A DNA stretch of 64,000 nucleotides from Conchocele bisecta (GCA_029237695.1 CM055273.1:57339968-57403967); one strand, 5' to 3'; positions 35,040 through 47,110 are shown, counted from the stretch's first letter. Translations and numbers: made by a program. The notes: generated by a model from the sequence alone, not told the origin.

Positions 35040-35278
35040 AATGTGGCGAAAACTGGAGAAATGTAGTTTATGGCATTTGTAACACGTGTATCTCCAGATT
35101 AGTCTGTGCATCCGCAGCCTGATCAAGGTCTACACTGTTTGCCATCCATACAGTGAAACACCTATCTAACAGTACAAATCTTTATCAAATTACAGGAGTA
35201 CGCTAGCAGGTCAGAACTACGCTGGTCACTAACACTGTAAGCCCCATTTCTCCAGTCACAGGCCATAAACTACGCAAC
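35040..35278. mobile_element. MITE family J copy
   Basis: Aaaactggagaaatgtagtt to gccccatttctccagtcaca. The left terminus is decayed. Confidence 0.65.
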
Positions 35279-35651
35279 GGCCTACAGCTAAATCCCTTCA
35301 CCCAATTTGAACACGCTATAAGCTGTAACCAATGGAAATCACCGATCTAGTTTCAAATTAACTACTGTACTTTGAATCCTATATAGTGAATCATTGGGAA
35401 GTAAAAATACTTGAAATACTTGAAACGTGTGTAAGCACCAAAAGACGGCTCCGGGAAACAAATATGGTCATCTGATATTTTTAATTTTTAGTCTTATAAA
35501 ATAAATGCTTTAGCATCACATGAGAATCTTCATTGAAGACGATTCTCATGCGATTTCAAAAAATATGCAAAATGAAAAGTAAATATCAGGCGAAGAAAAT
35601 TCTTTTAGCAACGTAAGGGTTAAAAACAAATTAATACCAGAGTCAAAGGTT

Positions 35652-35862
35652 AACCCTTACAATATTAAATTAAATTTGTCGTCTGCTGTTTATTTTTTAA
35701 TTTCCATTTTTCTCAACAAAAACATAGTTTTGCATCACTTTAGAATCCTTTCCAATGGAAATGATTCTAAAGTGCTGTCAAACCATGATCTTCTTGGGAC
35801 AGAAGACGAAATATGAAACAACAGCAGACGACAATTTTTGTTCCCCGCAATCTAATGGTTAA
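35652..35862. mobile_element. MITE family F copy
   Basis: Ttaacccttacaatattaaa and a weak inverse near 35850. The core has one arm mismatch (atcctttcc against ggaaatgat). Confidence 0.7.
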
Positions 35863-36345
35863 ATTGTGTATTCAAGAGCATGCTACAATGCCCAATATTA
35901 TTTCGTCTTTTGTCTCAAGAAAAACATAGTTTGGAAGCACTTTAGAACCATTTCCACTGGAATGATTCTAAAGTGCTGTCAAACTATGTTTTTGTTGAGA
36001 CAAAGGACGAAATTGCAATAATAGCAGATGACAAGTTTTAATGGTTAATTGTGTATTGAAGAAATGCTACAATGCCCAAGAATATTTCGTCTTTGTCTCA
36101 ACAAAAACATAGTTTGGCAGCATTTTAATGGTTAATTGTGTATTGAAGAAATGCTAAAGTGCCCAATAATGTTTCATCTTTGTCTCAACAAAAACATAGT
36201 TTGGCAGCACTTTAGAATCATTTCCACTGGAAATGATTCTAAAATGCTTCCAAACTATGTTTTTCTTAAAACAAAAAGCAGACAAGTTTTGTTCCCGCAT
36301 TTTATTGGTTAATTGTGTATTGAAGAAATGCTACAATGCCCAATA
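35861..36345 (-). repeat. Tandemly multiplied 3'-UTR segment with foldback cores
   Basis: A segment containing taattgtgtattgaagaaat and then gctacaatgcccaata begins at 35861, 36046, 36132 and 36309, spacings of 185, 86 and 177 bases. Three of the units also contain all or part of a family-F palindromic core. The unit starting at 36309 is contiguous with the liprin-beta terminal exon. Confidence 0.75.
36301..36306 (-). promoter_or_regulatory. Candidate polyadenylation signal of liprin-beta
   Basis: AATAAA on the minus strand lies about 118 bases after the stop codon. It falls in the segment that is repeated at 35861-36340, so other copies of the surrounding sequence lie further downstream. 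Confidence 0.45.
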
Positions 36346-36423
36346 TGACAAGAACACATATAGAATGTAAAGATGAACAAAGCATTCCGAAAAGCTCGCA
36401 AACATATTTACAGTTGTGTTATT

Positions 36424-36459
36424 TTAAACTTCTGAGTTTGAATCATCTTCGGTGAGGGT
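36424..36459 (-). CDS. PPFIBP1: Liprin-beta terminal exon E10 and stop codon
   Basis: Acceptor ctatttttag is followed by eleven codons TLTEDDSNSEV and TAA. The vertebrate proteins end in an acidic SITDEDSNV-type tail, so the match is short but specific, and the phase fits E9. A family-D MITE sits immediately upstream of the acceptor in the last intron. The 3' UTR continues toward lower coordinates. Confidence 0.75.
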   Translation of the reverse strand, partial: TLTEDDSNSEV

Positions 36460-36489
36460 CTAAAAATAGAACAATTAGTCAAAATTTTA

Positions 36490-36716
36490 AAATTTTAAAA
36501 CTAAAATGTTCGTAAGTGCAAATTTAAGATCGTCTGTAAATTTCAATTAATGGATTTACATTTATTGAGCATAGGCTGCATATGCAGCCTATGCTCAATA
36601 AATGTAAATCCATTAATTATTTACAAGAAAACATTGTTAATGTGAAATTTACAGACTATCATAATTTTGCACTTACGAACATTTTAGTCGTACGAAGTTT
36701 AGTGAAACGGCCCCCT
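36490..36716. mobile_element. MITE family D copy in the last liprin-beta intron
   Basis: The left outer end is lost. The right end and the 62-base central palindrome are intact. It starts about 30 bases from the E10 acceptor. Confidence 0.85.
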
Positions 36717-36832
36717 GGACGTTAATATAATAAACAAGAAAACGTGGCCTGTCACATACAAATGGCCCCGGTGGTAGATTGGAGAAACTCAGACAAAATT
36801 CTTAACCAAACTCACACACACACAGCAGTCCA

Positions 36833-37137
36833 GTAGCCGATTTCACCAAAATTGCAAAGTATACTTTTCTAGCAAACCATACTTTGAGGGAGTAATCATT
36901 TATTTTTCCTGAAATGCATTATTTCATATAGAACTAACGACTGCATATATTTAATAATTAAAAGTATGCAGAATTATTATACTGAATTTATTATATTATC
37001 ACAGCCAAAATGGCTGTGATAATGTAATAAATTCAGTACAATAAAAATTAATAAATTTACCATAAAATTTAAAATTTCTCCCTCAAATTATACTTTGCTA
37101 GAAAAGTATACTTTGCAATGTTGGTGAAAAAGGCTAC
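36833..37137. mobile_element. MITE family C copy 5
   Basis: Two of the four 12-mers have decayed (aaaccatacttt, aaattatacttt). The centre is cagccaaaatggctg. Confidence 0.85.
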
Positions 37138-37174
37138 AGCCACTATATGGCTCCTGGCTCTACCGAGACTGGGG

Positions 37175-37395
37175 GCATAAACATGTGGATATTTGAAAGT
37201 GAAAGTGAATGGGTATAATGTCCCTGCAACAGCTGCGGTCATATAGGGACGGGACCTCCGTTTCAGGTCTCCTCCGATAGACCAGTGGGATGGAAATACA
37301 ATGAGCATATTTTGTTCATGCCTAGGGTGAGGATCGAACACACAACCTCTGGTAGTGAAGTCCAGTGTAGTAACCACTAGAACACGGCCCATCCC
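37175..37395 (-). mobile_element. SINE family 2 copy
   Basis: The minus-strand head reads ttctagtggttactacac (box A-like), then tgtgttcgatcctcac (box B). The body ends in gaccgcagctgttgcaggga near 37220. Confidence 0.7.
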
Positions 37396-37499
37396 TGTGT
37401 GGATATTTTACATGTGGATTAGATGGTTAAAGACTAGTTCTATAGCATGATATTAAGATAGTCTAACTCCTGTAATAGTCTGAATTATAGAGTATACAG

Positions 37500-37685
37500 A
37501 GCTCCAGGTAAGGAGCGTAATTTGGGGGTAACCTTCTTATTTCTCCATCAAAAATGGCAGGTTGTGAGTGCTTTAGAATCGTCTCAATGAGACGATTCTA
37601 AAGCACTCCCAACTTGCAATTGTTGGAGAAGAAATGACAAAATTTCACCCCAAATTGATAAAATCACGCACCGTAACTAGGGCTC
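37500..37685. repeat. Foldback with GAATCGTCTC core
   Basis: Gagctccaggtaaggagcgt is inverted at 37660-37685. The inner arms gagtgctttagaatcgtctc pair exactly around aat. The outer sequence differs from family F. Confidence 0.75.
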
Positions 37686-37930
37686 TGGTATATGAGAAAT
37701 TCCCTGTTCTGTACAGAGCAATGTGGTAATTCTAAAGATTGGTCTTTCATTTGAAACAATTATATTATGTCCATTTTCTATTGACACAAGACATGCTAAC
37801 ACAAATACAAAATGCACAACAGCAAAAATCAAGACAGGCAACTAAATTGCTGAACTTCTATCTCTGTAAATGGGTCAATATAAAGCAACACAGACATCAC
37901 AACATTTGGTGAACAGTGTAGCCCCATCAT

Positions 37931-38174
37931 ATGTGGCTGTGACTGGAGAAATGGGACTTAATATGAGATTTGTGACTGGTGTAGCTCCTGATCAAATAGT
38001 ACACTCCTGTAGCCTGATAACGATCTATATTGCTTGTTAGACGCATGACGGGTGTTTCATTGATTGAACGGCGAACAGTACAGATCCTGATCAGACTGTG
38101 CGGATGCACAGGCTGATCTGGATCTACACTGGTCGCAGAACCCATAAGCCCCATTTCTCCACTCACAGCCACAT
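37931..38174. mobile_element. MITE family J copy, complete
   Basis: Atgtggctgtgactggagaa and inverse. The interior contains cctgatcagactgtgcggat. Confidence 0.8.
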
Positions 38175-38275
38175 TAGCTTTTTACAACTGCACAGTCTGG
38201 TCAGAGCTATGTTTAGAACCGTTTATTTCAGGGTTAGCGTCAACTCACTTGAAATATGATTAGCCATTGTAATAT

Positions 38276-39170
38276 GGAATTAAATTTTACCATCTGCTGT
38301 AAATTTATTTAAAAATTCCATTTTTATCAACAAAACCCTGTTTTGACATTGGACATGATTCTCATGTGCTGCCAAACAAGTTTTTTATCAAGAAATGAAG
38401 ACAAAGCTGAAAAACAGCAGACGACATTATTTGTTTCCCACCTTTTAAGGGATAATAAAGATTTGTTGGAAAATAAGGGAAACAAAAATTGAAAAAAAAT
38501 AAAATAAACAGCAGACGTATCGTCTGCTGTTTATTTTTATTTTTTTCAATTTTTTTCTATTTTTTCAATAGATGCCCGCCGAGGCTTTGATAGTATACCG
38601 AAAACTTTAATATGGACGCACGTGTACGTACGCCAATGTGGTCACTATATATTGCAAAGTCCGTAAGCGGGCGCAACAAAAATTGTCGCCCGTGTTGTTT
38701 TATATTTTTTATTCTTTCTTAATAAAAACATGATTTGAAATGATTCTAAAGTGGTGTCAAAACATGCTTTTGATGAGAAAACTGGAAAAAAATAAAGAAA
38801 CAGCAGACGACATTATTTGTTTCCCACCTTTTAAGGGATAATAAAGATTTGTTGGAAAATAAGGGTAAAAAAAGGTTCGGGAGTTGTTTTACATCTGTGT
38901 ATGTACACACATAGTCAAAAATGTGGAAAATTCAAACATTCAACAATTAAAACGACTGTGAAGTCAATTTTCACTATTTCTTCCGCTTCACTTCAAATTT
39001 CTGATGCCATTAACTCTTGAAGTGTGAGACAAATACTCTTATAAGTTATTTCGTAACAAAAATGTTTTTTGTTAGTGGATGACGATTCTCATGCACTGTC
39101 AAAACATGTTTTCATCAAGAAAACTGGAAAACAAACAGCAGACAACAAAGTTTCATTCAGCAGTGAAAAG
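38276..39170. repeat. Cluster of decayed family-F pieces
   Basis: At least three partial copies with cagcagacg/cgtctgctg (38400, 38510-38530, 38800). Two share the 40-odd bases ending aaagatttgttggaaaataa. A Helitron-like family 2 end (gtaagcgggcgcaacaa) lies at 38662. Confidence 0.6.
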
Positions 39171-39243
39171 GTTCCGCTACATTTAATTTCAATTCGACCT
39201 TCATGCAACAAACATCATTTTTACTGTTTCACCAAACATCACC

Positions 39244-39815
39244 TATAGTCTGTTTCACGAAAGCTGCCCAAATTTTACGGCCATATAAACAATTCAAAAA
39301 CCATATTTTTTGCGATAATATTAAATTAAAGGAAAATTTAAGAATGAGCCTTCTTTTTATTTCGTGAAATTTGGTCAAATATTGATTTTATTGCGAAAAC
39401 AAAATTTCCCCATGTTAAATCCCCATAGACATCTTCACGGAGTGAAGATGTCTATGGGGATTTAACATGGGGAAATTTTTTTGAATTTCAGAAATACTGG
39501 ACCGATTTTTAAAATTTAACTTTTGTTTTCTTAGTTAGATCATATCCAAGCTATCTAGCTAGGTTTCAGAGTCAATTTCCAAAAAATTTCGTTTTTTGAC
39601 TCCTCCCACACTTCCTTACCTCTTTTTCCCCCATGTTAAATTCCCATAGACAAATACATTTTTCGTAATAAAATCAATATTTGACCAATTTTCACGAAAT
39701 AAAAAGAAGGCTCACTCTTAAATTTTCCTTTAATTTAATATTATCGAAACAAATATAATTTTTGAATTGTTTATATAGCTGTAAAATTTGGGCAGCTTTC
39801 GTGAAACAGACTATA
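39244..39815. mobile_element. MITE family G, longest copy
   Basis: Tatagtctgtttcacgaaag and inverse. The centre catcttcacggagtgaagat is at about 39435. A second partial right half begins near 39600. Confidence 0.85.
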
Positions 39816-39906
39816 ATGTTCTACAGGCACTCATTGCACAATTGATCCTAAAACACTGTCTAATGTCACAGCAGACTGGTCTAGTTTCTAGGCTCTATAT
39901 GCTTAC

Positions 39907-39963
39907 TGTTAAAGAGGAAATTTCTTTCGATACGGCGCCAATCTCCTGAGCGGCTTTCGGGTC
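39907..39963 (-). CDS. PPFIBP1: Liprin-beta exon E9, conserved C-terminal helix
   Basis: The 57-bp exon has acceptor tctgcag and donor gtaagc, phase 0, and 19 residues. The sequence DPKAAQEIGAVSKEISSLT matches the vertebrate liprin-beta C-terminal segment of the form RQIGAFSEGINNLT. Reading through the donor adds VSI and a stop, which could be an alternative end. A short exon for the following vertebrate segment (MLKEDD-like) was not found between here and E10; it may be absent or missed. Confidence 0.85.
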
Positions 39964-40307
39964 CTGCAGAAATGTGCAAACACAGACATAAAGCAAGGAG
40001 AAATGGGAAACACAAAATGGAATTGCGAAGCGTAAAACCACAGGAAATTGAAAATAAGTATTTCAATTTCCTGTGTTTAAACCAGGAATACAACACAAAG
40101 CATACATACAATTATTGTTTGACATTAGTTTCTCGACCAATGAAAGCACAGCACATTGTTTCAATTACTGTAATGATTCTACGTATTCGGACACAATTTG
40201 TTTTGAGAAAACCCTATCGTAATTTGTATTTATAATTATAACGGTTACCGCAACATTTTGTGAAAATCCAAAACCAAAAAAAATGTGCAAAAAGATATTA
40301 AAAATTT

Positions 40308-40517
40308 AACCCTTACTGCGCTGAATTAAATTTTCTCGTCTGCTGGAAATGTTTTATTTTCAATATTTCTGGACAAAAACCCGTTTTCACAACGCATGAG
40401 AATCGTGGAGACGATTCTCATGTGCTGTCAAAACAGGTTTTTTGTTAAGAATTGAATTGTTAATAACATGAAAAAAATCAGACAACATTTTCCATCTCCA
40501 GCATAGTGAGGGTTAAA
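40308..40517. mobile_element. MITE family F copy
   Basis: Ttaacccttactgcgctgaa and inverse. The core gcatgagaatcgtggagacg is almost loopless. Confidence 0.8.
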
Positions 40518-40680
40518 AACAACATACAACACCAAAGGCAGCATATAACACACAGCATATAACACGTATCACTACAAGGTGACCACTAGCAAGCACATGG
40601 GGTCGTAGGGGTCAATTGGGTTCACATGGGGTCACATGGCTAGCATATGCTGCCTTCACATCAGAAACAAGCTCTGTAAA

Positions 40681-40920
40681 CTGTGGCTGTGACTGGAGAA
40701 ATTGGGCTTATGGGATTTTTAACCAGTGTAGCCCCTGATCGGATAGCACACTCCTGTAGCCTGATAACGATCTATATTGCTTGCTAGAAGCATGACGGGT
40801 GTTTCATTGATGGAATTTCGACCAGTGCAGATCCTGATCAGACTGTGCGGATGCACAGGCTGATCTGGATCTACACTGGTTGCAAAACCCACAAGCCCCA
40901 TTTATCCAGTCACAGCCACA
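40681..40920. mobile_element. MITE family J copy
   Basis: Ctgtggctgtgactggagaa to tttatccagtcacagccaca, close to the 37931 copy. Confidence 0.8.
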
Positions 40921-41390
40921 TATAGATCCCTACCACCACACATATACCGCTACATTACAGCGAGGATATTCATATTTTTGCAAAAAAAAATACAACACAT
41001 ATTTCAATATCGAGATGTGAAATATCTATATTTTTGAGATGACATGTAGTTATCTTATTCGTTGCAAAAATATGACTATTCCATTTATTACATACCCCAC
41101 CCAGCACGAGCAAACTAGTCTGTATGTGTATGGACATTTTCTCGTACGTCAATTTTGGCAGGTGCACGTATGAATATACCGGAAGAACTGATATTTCACC
41201 TGAAGTTGTTTGTTTCATCGATGACAACATATGACTTTTATTTACATCATACAGCTACAGATTTCATCTTTGTATGATAAATAAGTGACTTACTTAGCCT
41301 GCTCATAAGTTAATCCCGCTAATGAATCATTAGGACATCACATCTTCCTTTCATTGCGATGTTAAGCAAAATCAGCACCCATTCTTCTTA

Positions 41391-41962
41391 ATAACCCTTT
41401 GAACCCGAAAGCCCGCTATAGCGGTTTATGCAAACAGTGCAGATCCAGATGAGCCGGCTCGTAAAGAGCCGTCTCATCAGGATCTGCACTGTTTAAAAGC
41501 ATTTTTTTCATATTTTTGAGAACAACAAATACCCCCTTTTTTAGTTCGCCTGCTCATCTTGATCTGCACTGTTTGCATCTGCACTTTTTGAAAGTAATTT
41601 TGATATTTTTTTAGAAAAAAATATACATGTACCCCCTTTTCATAGATGGACTAGTCTGACAACCATTTTCTGACGGTTGGATTAGTTGCAAAATTAGCAT
41701 ATCAAAATCCATTCCAGTTACTTAACCCTTTCAACACCACAGACCTCTACAGAGACAACGTTTGCAAACAGTGCTGATCCAGATGAGCCGGCTCGTAACG
41801 AGCCGTCTCATCAGGATCTCCACTGTTTGTTAATAATTTTAAACGTCGTACAGATTACCCTTTTAGAAGAATTGGATAATTTGAATGAAACAAAATTAAT
41901 GAAATAGCGTGAAACATTGGCATGGAACATCCTATTAAGTTACTCGGTGTTGAAAGGGTTAA
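41391..41962. mobile_element. Two adjacent MITE family E copies
   Basis: Ends at 41391, at about 41721 where the right end of one meets the left end of the next, and at 41955. Both have gagccggctcgtaa-type cores. Confidence 0.75.
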
Positions 41963-42090
41963 GAGTGAAAGGGTTAAATATATTACAACCTTTACAATAT
42001 TCAAGTCAAAGGTAAGGTAACCAAGACACATGGAACGGACTATAAGTATAGTAAGTATCAGCTTAATAGAACCCTGGTATGTTGGATGAA

Positions 42091-42235
42091 AAATTGAAAG
42101 GGTTTAACGTCCCACCAACAGCTACGGTCACATAGAGACGGGACCACAGTTTAAAGTCACATCCAGTGGGATGGAAACACTATGAAAGTATTTTTAATGC
42201 CCAATGCGAGGTTTGAACCCACAAGATATGTCAAA
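42091..42235 (-). mobile_element. SINE family 2, truncated head
   Basis: Agggtttaacgtcccaccaa to gcgaggtttgaacccacaa. Box B is present, and box A is cut off at 42235. Confidence 0.6.
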
Positions 42236-42389
42236 TGAAAATTTCAGAAAAAACGTTTATTAAGACAAAAACACAAAAGCATGCACACAGGTGCATGGGA
42301 AAAGGTGTCGTCTTGTGAATGATATTCAGCATATACAATTTAGTGACTGTGACAGTAATTGGGTGCCTCCGACCACCTAAGACCCTGAA

Positions 42390-42465
42390 TGTGGGCACGG
42401 ACGGACGGACAAACGGACAGACAAGGGTAACACTAAATGTCCTCTCCACTATCATGGTAGGGCAT
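42390..42465. mobile_element. Helitron-like family 1, right end only
   Basis: Gacggacggacaaacggaca, acaagggtaacactaaatgt and a ctccactatcatggtag hairpin. Confidence 0.55.
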
Positions 42466-42574
42466 GCAAATCTACTATTAAAGCAGATTAGGAACCATTA
42501 TCACATAAACCCTTTCGCCAGTCAAAGAACTTCATTATGTTGCACGGGTATGTCTTCGGATTAGAAACTAGACT

Positions 42575-42682
42575 AGTTTCAAACTAGACTAGTTTCTGAT
42601 CCATAAAAACCACGCTTTTATGGTCAGTCTAGTTTCTGATCCATAAAAACCACGCTTTTATGGTCAGTCTAGTTTCTGATCC
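42575..42682. repeat. Small tandem repeat, 40-bp unit
   Basis: Tagtttctgatccataaaaa with ccacgcttttatggtcag, two and a half copies, just inside intron 8 next to E8. Each unit holds a ccataaaa/ttttatgg hairpin. Confidence 0.75.
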
Positions 42683-42741
42683 AGTTTCTCCAGTCACATC
42701 CCATCGGAGTGGCAGGCAACATAGTTGGTGATCAGCCATAC

Positions 42742-42873
42742 CTCGCTAGTCTTCATGAAGGCACCGTTAGTGACCGTGTCTCCCGGCATCTCCAGCTCTA
42801 TGGGACAGATGAAGCCGTCCGCCTCCGTCTCGGACTTGCTTCGCTTGTGGCTGAACAGGCCAAACTTGCCCTT
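42742..42873 (-). CDS. PPFIBP1: Liprin-beta exon E8, post-SAM linker
   Basis: The 132-bp exon has acceptor cttacag and donor GAG|gtatgg. It encodes KGKFGLFSHKRSKSETE, then ADGFICPIELEMPGDTV and TNGAFMKTSE. Liprin-beta proteins have a basic K-F-G-x-F stretch followed by an acidic [DE]-[YF]-[IV]-CP-[IM]-E motif just after SAM3, and both are visible. If the donor were skipped, the frame would continue for 13 residues to a TGA inside a family-J repeat, giving a shorter alternative C-terminus. I prefer splicing because E9 joins in phase and matches the family. Confidence 0.9.
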
Positions 42874-43069
42874 CTGTAAGTATAGGTTATTGTTAAGGAA
42901 TTAAATGCAAGGGAGCGTTCACGACCACAGCATTTAGTTGCTTGAAAATCGAATATGTGAAAAATAACCTACAGTCTACACTTGTTAACTCTCTCAAGCC
43001 AAAATACTGATAACTCAATTCAATAAGTCAAATTCTTTGTCACAAGTGCATGTTTTCCTATATACAGTA

Positions 43070-43131
43070 AAACCTCTCTAAACCGGAAACCCTGGACCCC
43101 AGGGTGTCTGGCTTAGAGAGGTTTCACTGTA
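43070..43131. mobile_element. MITE family H, short form
   Basis: Agtaaaacctctctaaaccg and inverse with a ctggaccccag centre. Confidence 0.8.
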
Positions 43132-43359
43132 AATCAGGCATTTGATCATTCTGAGCCGTAGATGTGTGCTATGCGATCAAGAATAGACATTATCACTAGA
43201 GATAAATGACCAAGAATATCATCAAAAACTAAAGGATTGTTTTTCAGACAAAAACATATGTCTCCCCCAATACCACCACTGCATGTTATCAGGACTTGGA
43301 AAAGTAGAATTTAAGGCAGCAACAGCATATATGTAGCTACCTTGTATTTTCCGCATACT

Positions 43360-44575
43360 TTTGAAGATACGTGCGACACAAGTTGAATATCCCCACTTTT
43401 CACTAAGTCAAGGGCCATAACTCCATAAATACAGGATGAATCCGCATCTAAAACCCCAGGTGCGCAACTTCACACGATGACCAGTATTCCTGTAAAGTTT
43501 CACGACTCTAACTGAAATATTTTTGGGGATACGCGCGACACAAGTTGAAAATCCCCACTTTTCACTAAGGTAAGGGCCATAACTCCATGAATACTGAATG
43601 AATCCGCATCTAAAACCCCAGGTGCGCAACTTCACACGATGACCAGTATTCCTGTAAAGTTTCGCCACTCTAACTGAAATACTTGGAGATACGCGCGACA
43701 CAAGTTGAAAATCCCCACTTTTCACTAAGTCAAGGGCCATAACTCCGTAAATACACGATGAATCCGCATCTAAAACCCCAGGTGTGCAACTTCACACGAT
43801 GACCAGTATTCCTGTAAAGTTTCGCGACTCTAACTGAAATACTTTTGGAGATACGCGCGACACAAGTTGAAAATCCCCACTTTTCACTAAGTCAAGGGCC
43901 ATAACTCCGTAAATACACGATGAATCCCCATCTAAAACCCCAGGTGCGCAACTTCACATGATGACCAGTATTCCTGTAAAGTTTCGCGACTCTAACTGAA
44001 ATACTTTTGGAGATACGCACGACACAAGTTGAAAATCCCCACTTTTCACTAAGACAAGGGCCATAAACACCGTAAATACTGATGAATCCGCATCTAAAAC
44101 CCCAGGACTAAAAAAACTTCACACGATGACCATATTCCTGTAAAGTTCGCGACTCTAACTGAAATACTTTTGAGATACTCACGACACCAAGTTTGAAATC
44201 CCCACTTTTCACTAAGTCAAGGGCCATAACCTCCGTGAATACTTATGAATCCGCATCTAAAACCCCAGTGTACAACTTCACACTAACGGAACAAAATGAC
44301 CATATAATTCCTGTAAAGTTCGCGACTCTAACTGAAATACATTTGGAGATACGTGCGACACAAGTTGAAAATCCCCACTTTTCACTAAGTCAAGGGCCAT
44401 AACTCCGTGAATACAGGATGAATCTGCATCTAAAACCCCAGGTGCGCAACTTCACACGATGACCAGTATTCCTGTAAAGTTTCACGACTCTAACTGAAAT
44501 ACATTTGGAGATACGTGCGACACAAGTTGAAAATCCCCACTTTTCACTAAGTCAAGGGCCATAACTCCGTGAACT
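43360..44575. repeat. 162-bp satellite array, about 7.5 units (intron 7)
   Basis: The gcgacacaagttgaaa motif recurs at about 43373, 43535, 43695, 43857 and 44019. Units include ttcactaagtcaagggccat and ttcctgtaaagttt. Between 44080 and 44310 single-base changes accumulate. Long frames here are array artefacts. Confidence 0.9.
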
Positions 44576-44635
44576 TATTGGGGCAATATGTGCCATAAGT
44601 GGAGCGCGATACTGATCAGCGATTGGCTTAGAAAT

Positions 44636-46095
44636 TAGGGCGAATTATGACATAGCAATAGATAGCTGGGGAACCTGTCAATTGATTACCCTATACCCAT
44701 TTGTGTATTCAATTATGACATAGCAATAGATAGCTGGGAACCTGTCAATTGATTACCCTATACCCATTTGTGTATTCAATTATGACATAGCAATAGACAT
44801 AGATTACCCTATACCCATTTTGAGATTCACAATTATGACATAGCAATAGATAGCTGGGAAAACCTGTCCAATTGAATTACCCTCATAGCCCATTTGAGTA
44901 ATTCAATTAGACATAGCCAATAGATAACTGGGGAACCTTGTCAATTGATTAACCCTATACCCAATTTGGTATATTCCAATTATGGACATACGCCAATAGA
45001 TAGCAGGAAACCTGTCAAATTGATTACCCACTAAACCATTTGTGTTATTCCCAATTAATGACATAGGCAAAATAATTAGCTGGGAACCTTGTCCAATAGA
45101 ATTACCCTAATAACCATTTGTGTATTCAATATGCAAAATAGCAATAGATACCTGGAACCTATCAATTGATTACCCCTATACCCCATTTGTGTATTCCAAT
45201 TATGACATAGCAAAGATAGCTTGGGGGGAACCCTGTTCAAATTGATTACCCTATACCCAATTGTGTATACCAAATTATGACATAGCAAAATAGGGGAATA
45301 AGGCCCTGGGGAACCCTGTCAATTGATTTACCCTATACCCATTTGTGTATTCAATTATGACATAGCAATAGATAGCTGGGGAACCTGTCAATTGATTACC
45401 CTATACCCATTTGTGTATTCAATTATGACATAGCAATAGATAGCTGGGAACCTGTCAATTGATTACCCTATACCCATTTGTGTATTCAATTATGACATAG
45501 CAATAGATAGCTGGGGAACCTGTCAATTGATTCCCTAAATAACCCAATTTGAAGATTCCAATTATGAAAACATAGGGCAATAAGATAATCCCCTGGGGTA
45601 TTCTCTTAATGACAATAGCAATAGATTCGCTGGTGGGGAACCTGTCAATTGATTACCCTATACCCATTTGTGTATTCAATTATGACATAGCAATAGATAG
45701 CTGGGGAACCTGTCAATTGATTACCCTATACCCATTTGTGTATTCAATTATGACATAGCAATAGATAGCTAGCTGGTGAACCTGTTCAATTGATACTATA
45801 CAATGTTGTATATTCAATTATGACCATAGCAATAGAGCTAAGCTTGAACCCGTCATGATACATACTGGGGAATTTGTTATTCCATATTACAATTAGCAGA
45901 TATGCTGGGGAACCTGTCAATTGATACCCACAATTTTAGATGTATGGGTCACCCTATGACATAGCTGAGATAAGCTTGAACCCTGATTCATGATTACTAT
46001 ACCCATGTGTATCACAATTATGACTTAGCAATAGATAGCTGGGGAACCTGTCAATTGATTACCCTATACCCATTTGTGTATTCAATTAGGACAGA
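44636..46095. repeat. 68-bp satellite array, about 20 units (intron 7)
   Basis: The unit is aattatgacatagcaatagat, agctggggaacctgtcaatt, gattaccctatacccatttg and tgtattc. Clean units at 44643-44830, 45330-45520 and 45630-45770 alternate with indel-ridden ones. Confidence 0.9.
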
Positions 46096-46359
46096 GCATG
46101 CCTTGAAGAAACATAAGAATGGATGCCTGAGAAAAACTATACTCTTGGCAGGAGAAAATTTTCCTGCCATAAATTTTCATTTCCTGATTTAAATTTTCAT
46201 CTTCTGATTTAAATTTTCGTCTCCTGATTTTTTACAATATTAAAAATAATTTTTGAATTTATATTTTATGACATTTCTAAGCCAATTTCAAGCAATTTAA
46301 GTAGGTTTCATTGTGATTTTCACATACTGGATTAAAACTGGCTTAAATTAAGCACCCAC

Positions 46360-46548
46360 CTTAATTTTAGCATTTGGCACTAGAAGTATATTTCCCGGCG
46401 TTGCCTCCTGTTCCCGCTTTTTATGCTGGGTTTCGTTGCCGATCAACGACACAAAGTGGGTGTTGAGGTGTCGCCGTAGCAACGTCTTGTTGTTAGGGAT
46501 GGACAGCAGCTGGGCGAATAACTCTGCATTGAACCGACTCTCTAATAC
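46360..46548 (-). CDS. PPFIBP1: Liprin-beta exon E7, third SAM domain, second half
   Basis: The 189-bp exon has acceptor gtacag and donor gtgggt, phase 0, and 63 residues. It encodes VLESRFNAELFAQLLSIP, NNKTLLRRHLNTHFVSLIG and a basic/acidic stretch with QHKKREQEATPG, ending NAKIK. KTLLRRHLxTHF is the conserved end of liprin-beta SAM3. An ATG lies upstream in the intron in the same frame, but the acceptor and family alignment place the exon start at VLES. Confidence 0.97.
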
Positions 46549-46710
46549 CTGTACGTGGATAATTTCTAACAATTTATACAGTGATTAAACTTAACATGTG
46601 ACACATATGAAAACTAAATATTGGCAAACATCCGATCTGATAAAAGTAAAAATAAAGTGTTGTTTTATTATAGTGTCACCCTTATTGAAAAAGTCAGCCA
46701 TCTGAACATC

Positions 46711-46956
46711 AGGGGATCCGTTTCACTAAACTTTGTACGACTAAAATGTTCGTAATTGCAAATTTAGGATCGTCTGGAAATTTCAATTGATGGATTTACA
46801 TGTATTGAGCATAGGCTGCATATGCAGCCTATGCTCAATAAATGTAAATCCAAAAATTGTTTACAACAAAACATTGTTAATGTGAAAATTACAGACTATC
46901 ATAATTTTGCACTTACGAACAGTTCAGTCGTACAAAGTTTAGTGAAACGGGCCCCA
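46711..46956. mobile_element. MITE family D copy (intron 6)
   Basis: Complete ends and central palindrome. Confidence 0.88.
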
Positions 46957-47047
46957 GTACTTCCGAATTCCTATCCTATATGCCAGGCATCAGCCAAGCA
47001 GGCAGGCAATCGGTTATTTAACTAGCTGGTAGCTCATCAACCGGCCA

Positions 47048-47110
47048 TAGAAGCCAGGGCGCAGGCTCGAACCTTCAACCTCCTAATTGCCTTACCCTCT
47101 AGGCCACGCG
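47048..47110 (-). repeat. tRNA-like SINE head or tRNA relic
   Basis: On the minus strand gtggcctagagggtaaggca looks like box A and ggttcgagcct like box B, with about 20 bases between. No closing acceptor stem was found, so it is not an intact tRNA gene. Confidence 0.5.

Noticed and set aside
42690..42741. Liprin-beta ending in intron 8 by read-through (VWLITNYVACHSDGM)
   Set aside because: The added residues run into a family-J repeat, whereas E9 and E10 continue in phase and match the family tail; kept only as a possible minor isoform.
43408..44402. 110- and 69-codon frames
   Set aside because: Inside the 162-bp array; the translation repeats with the unit.
47048..47110. Functional tRNA gene
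   Set aside because: Boxes A and B are present but the acceptor and anticodon stems do not close.
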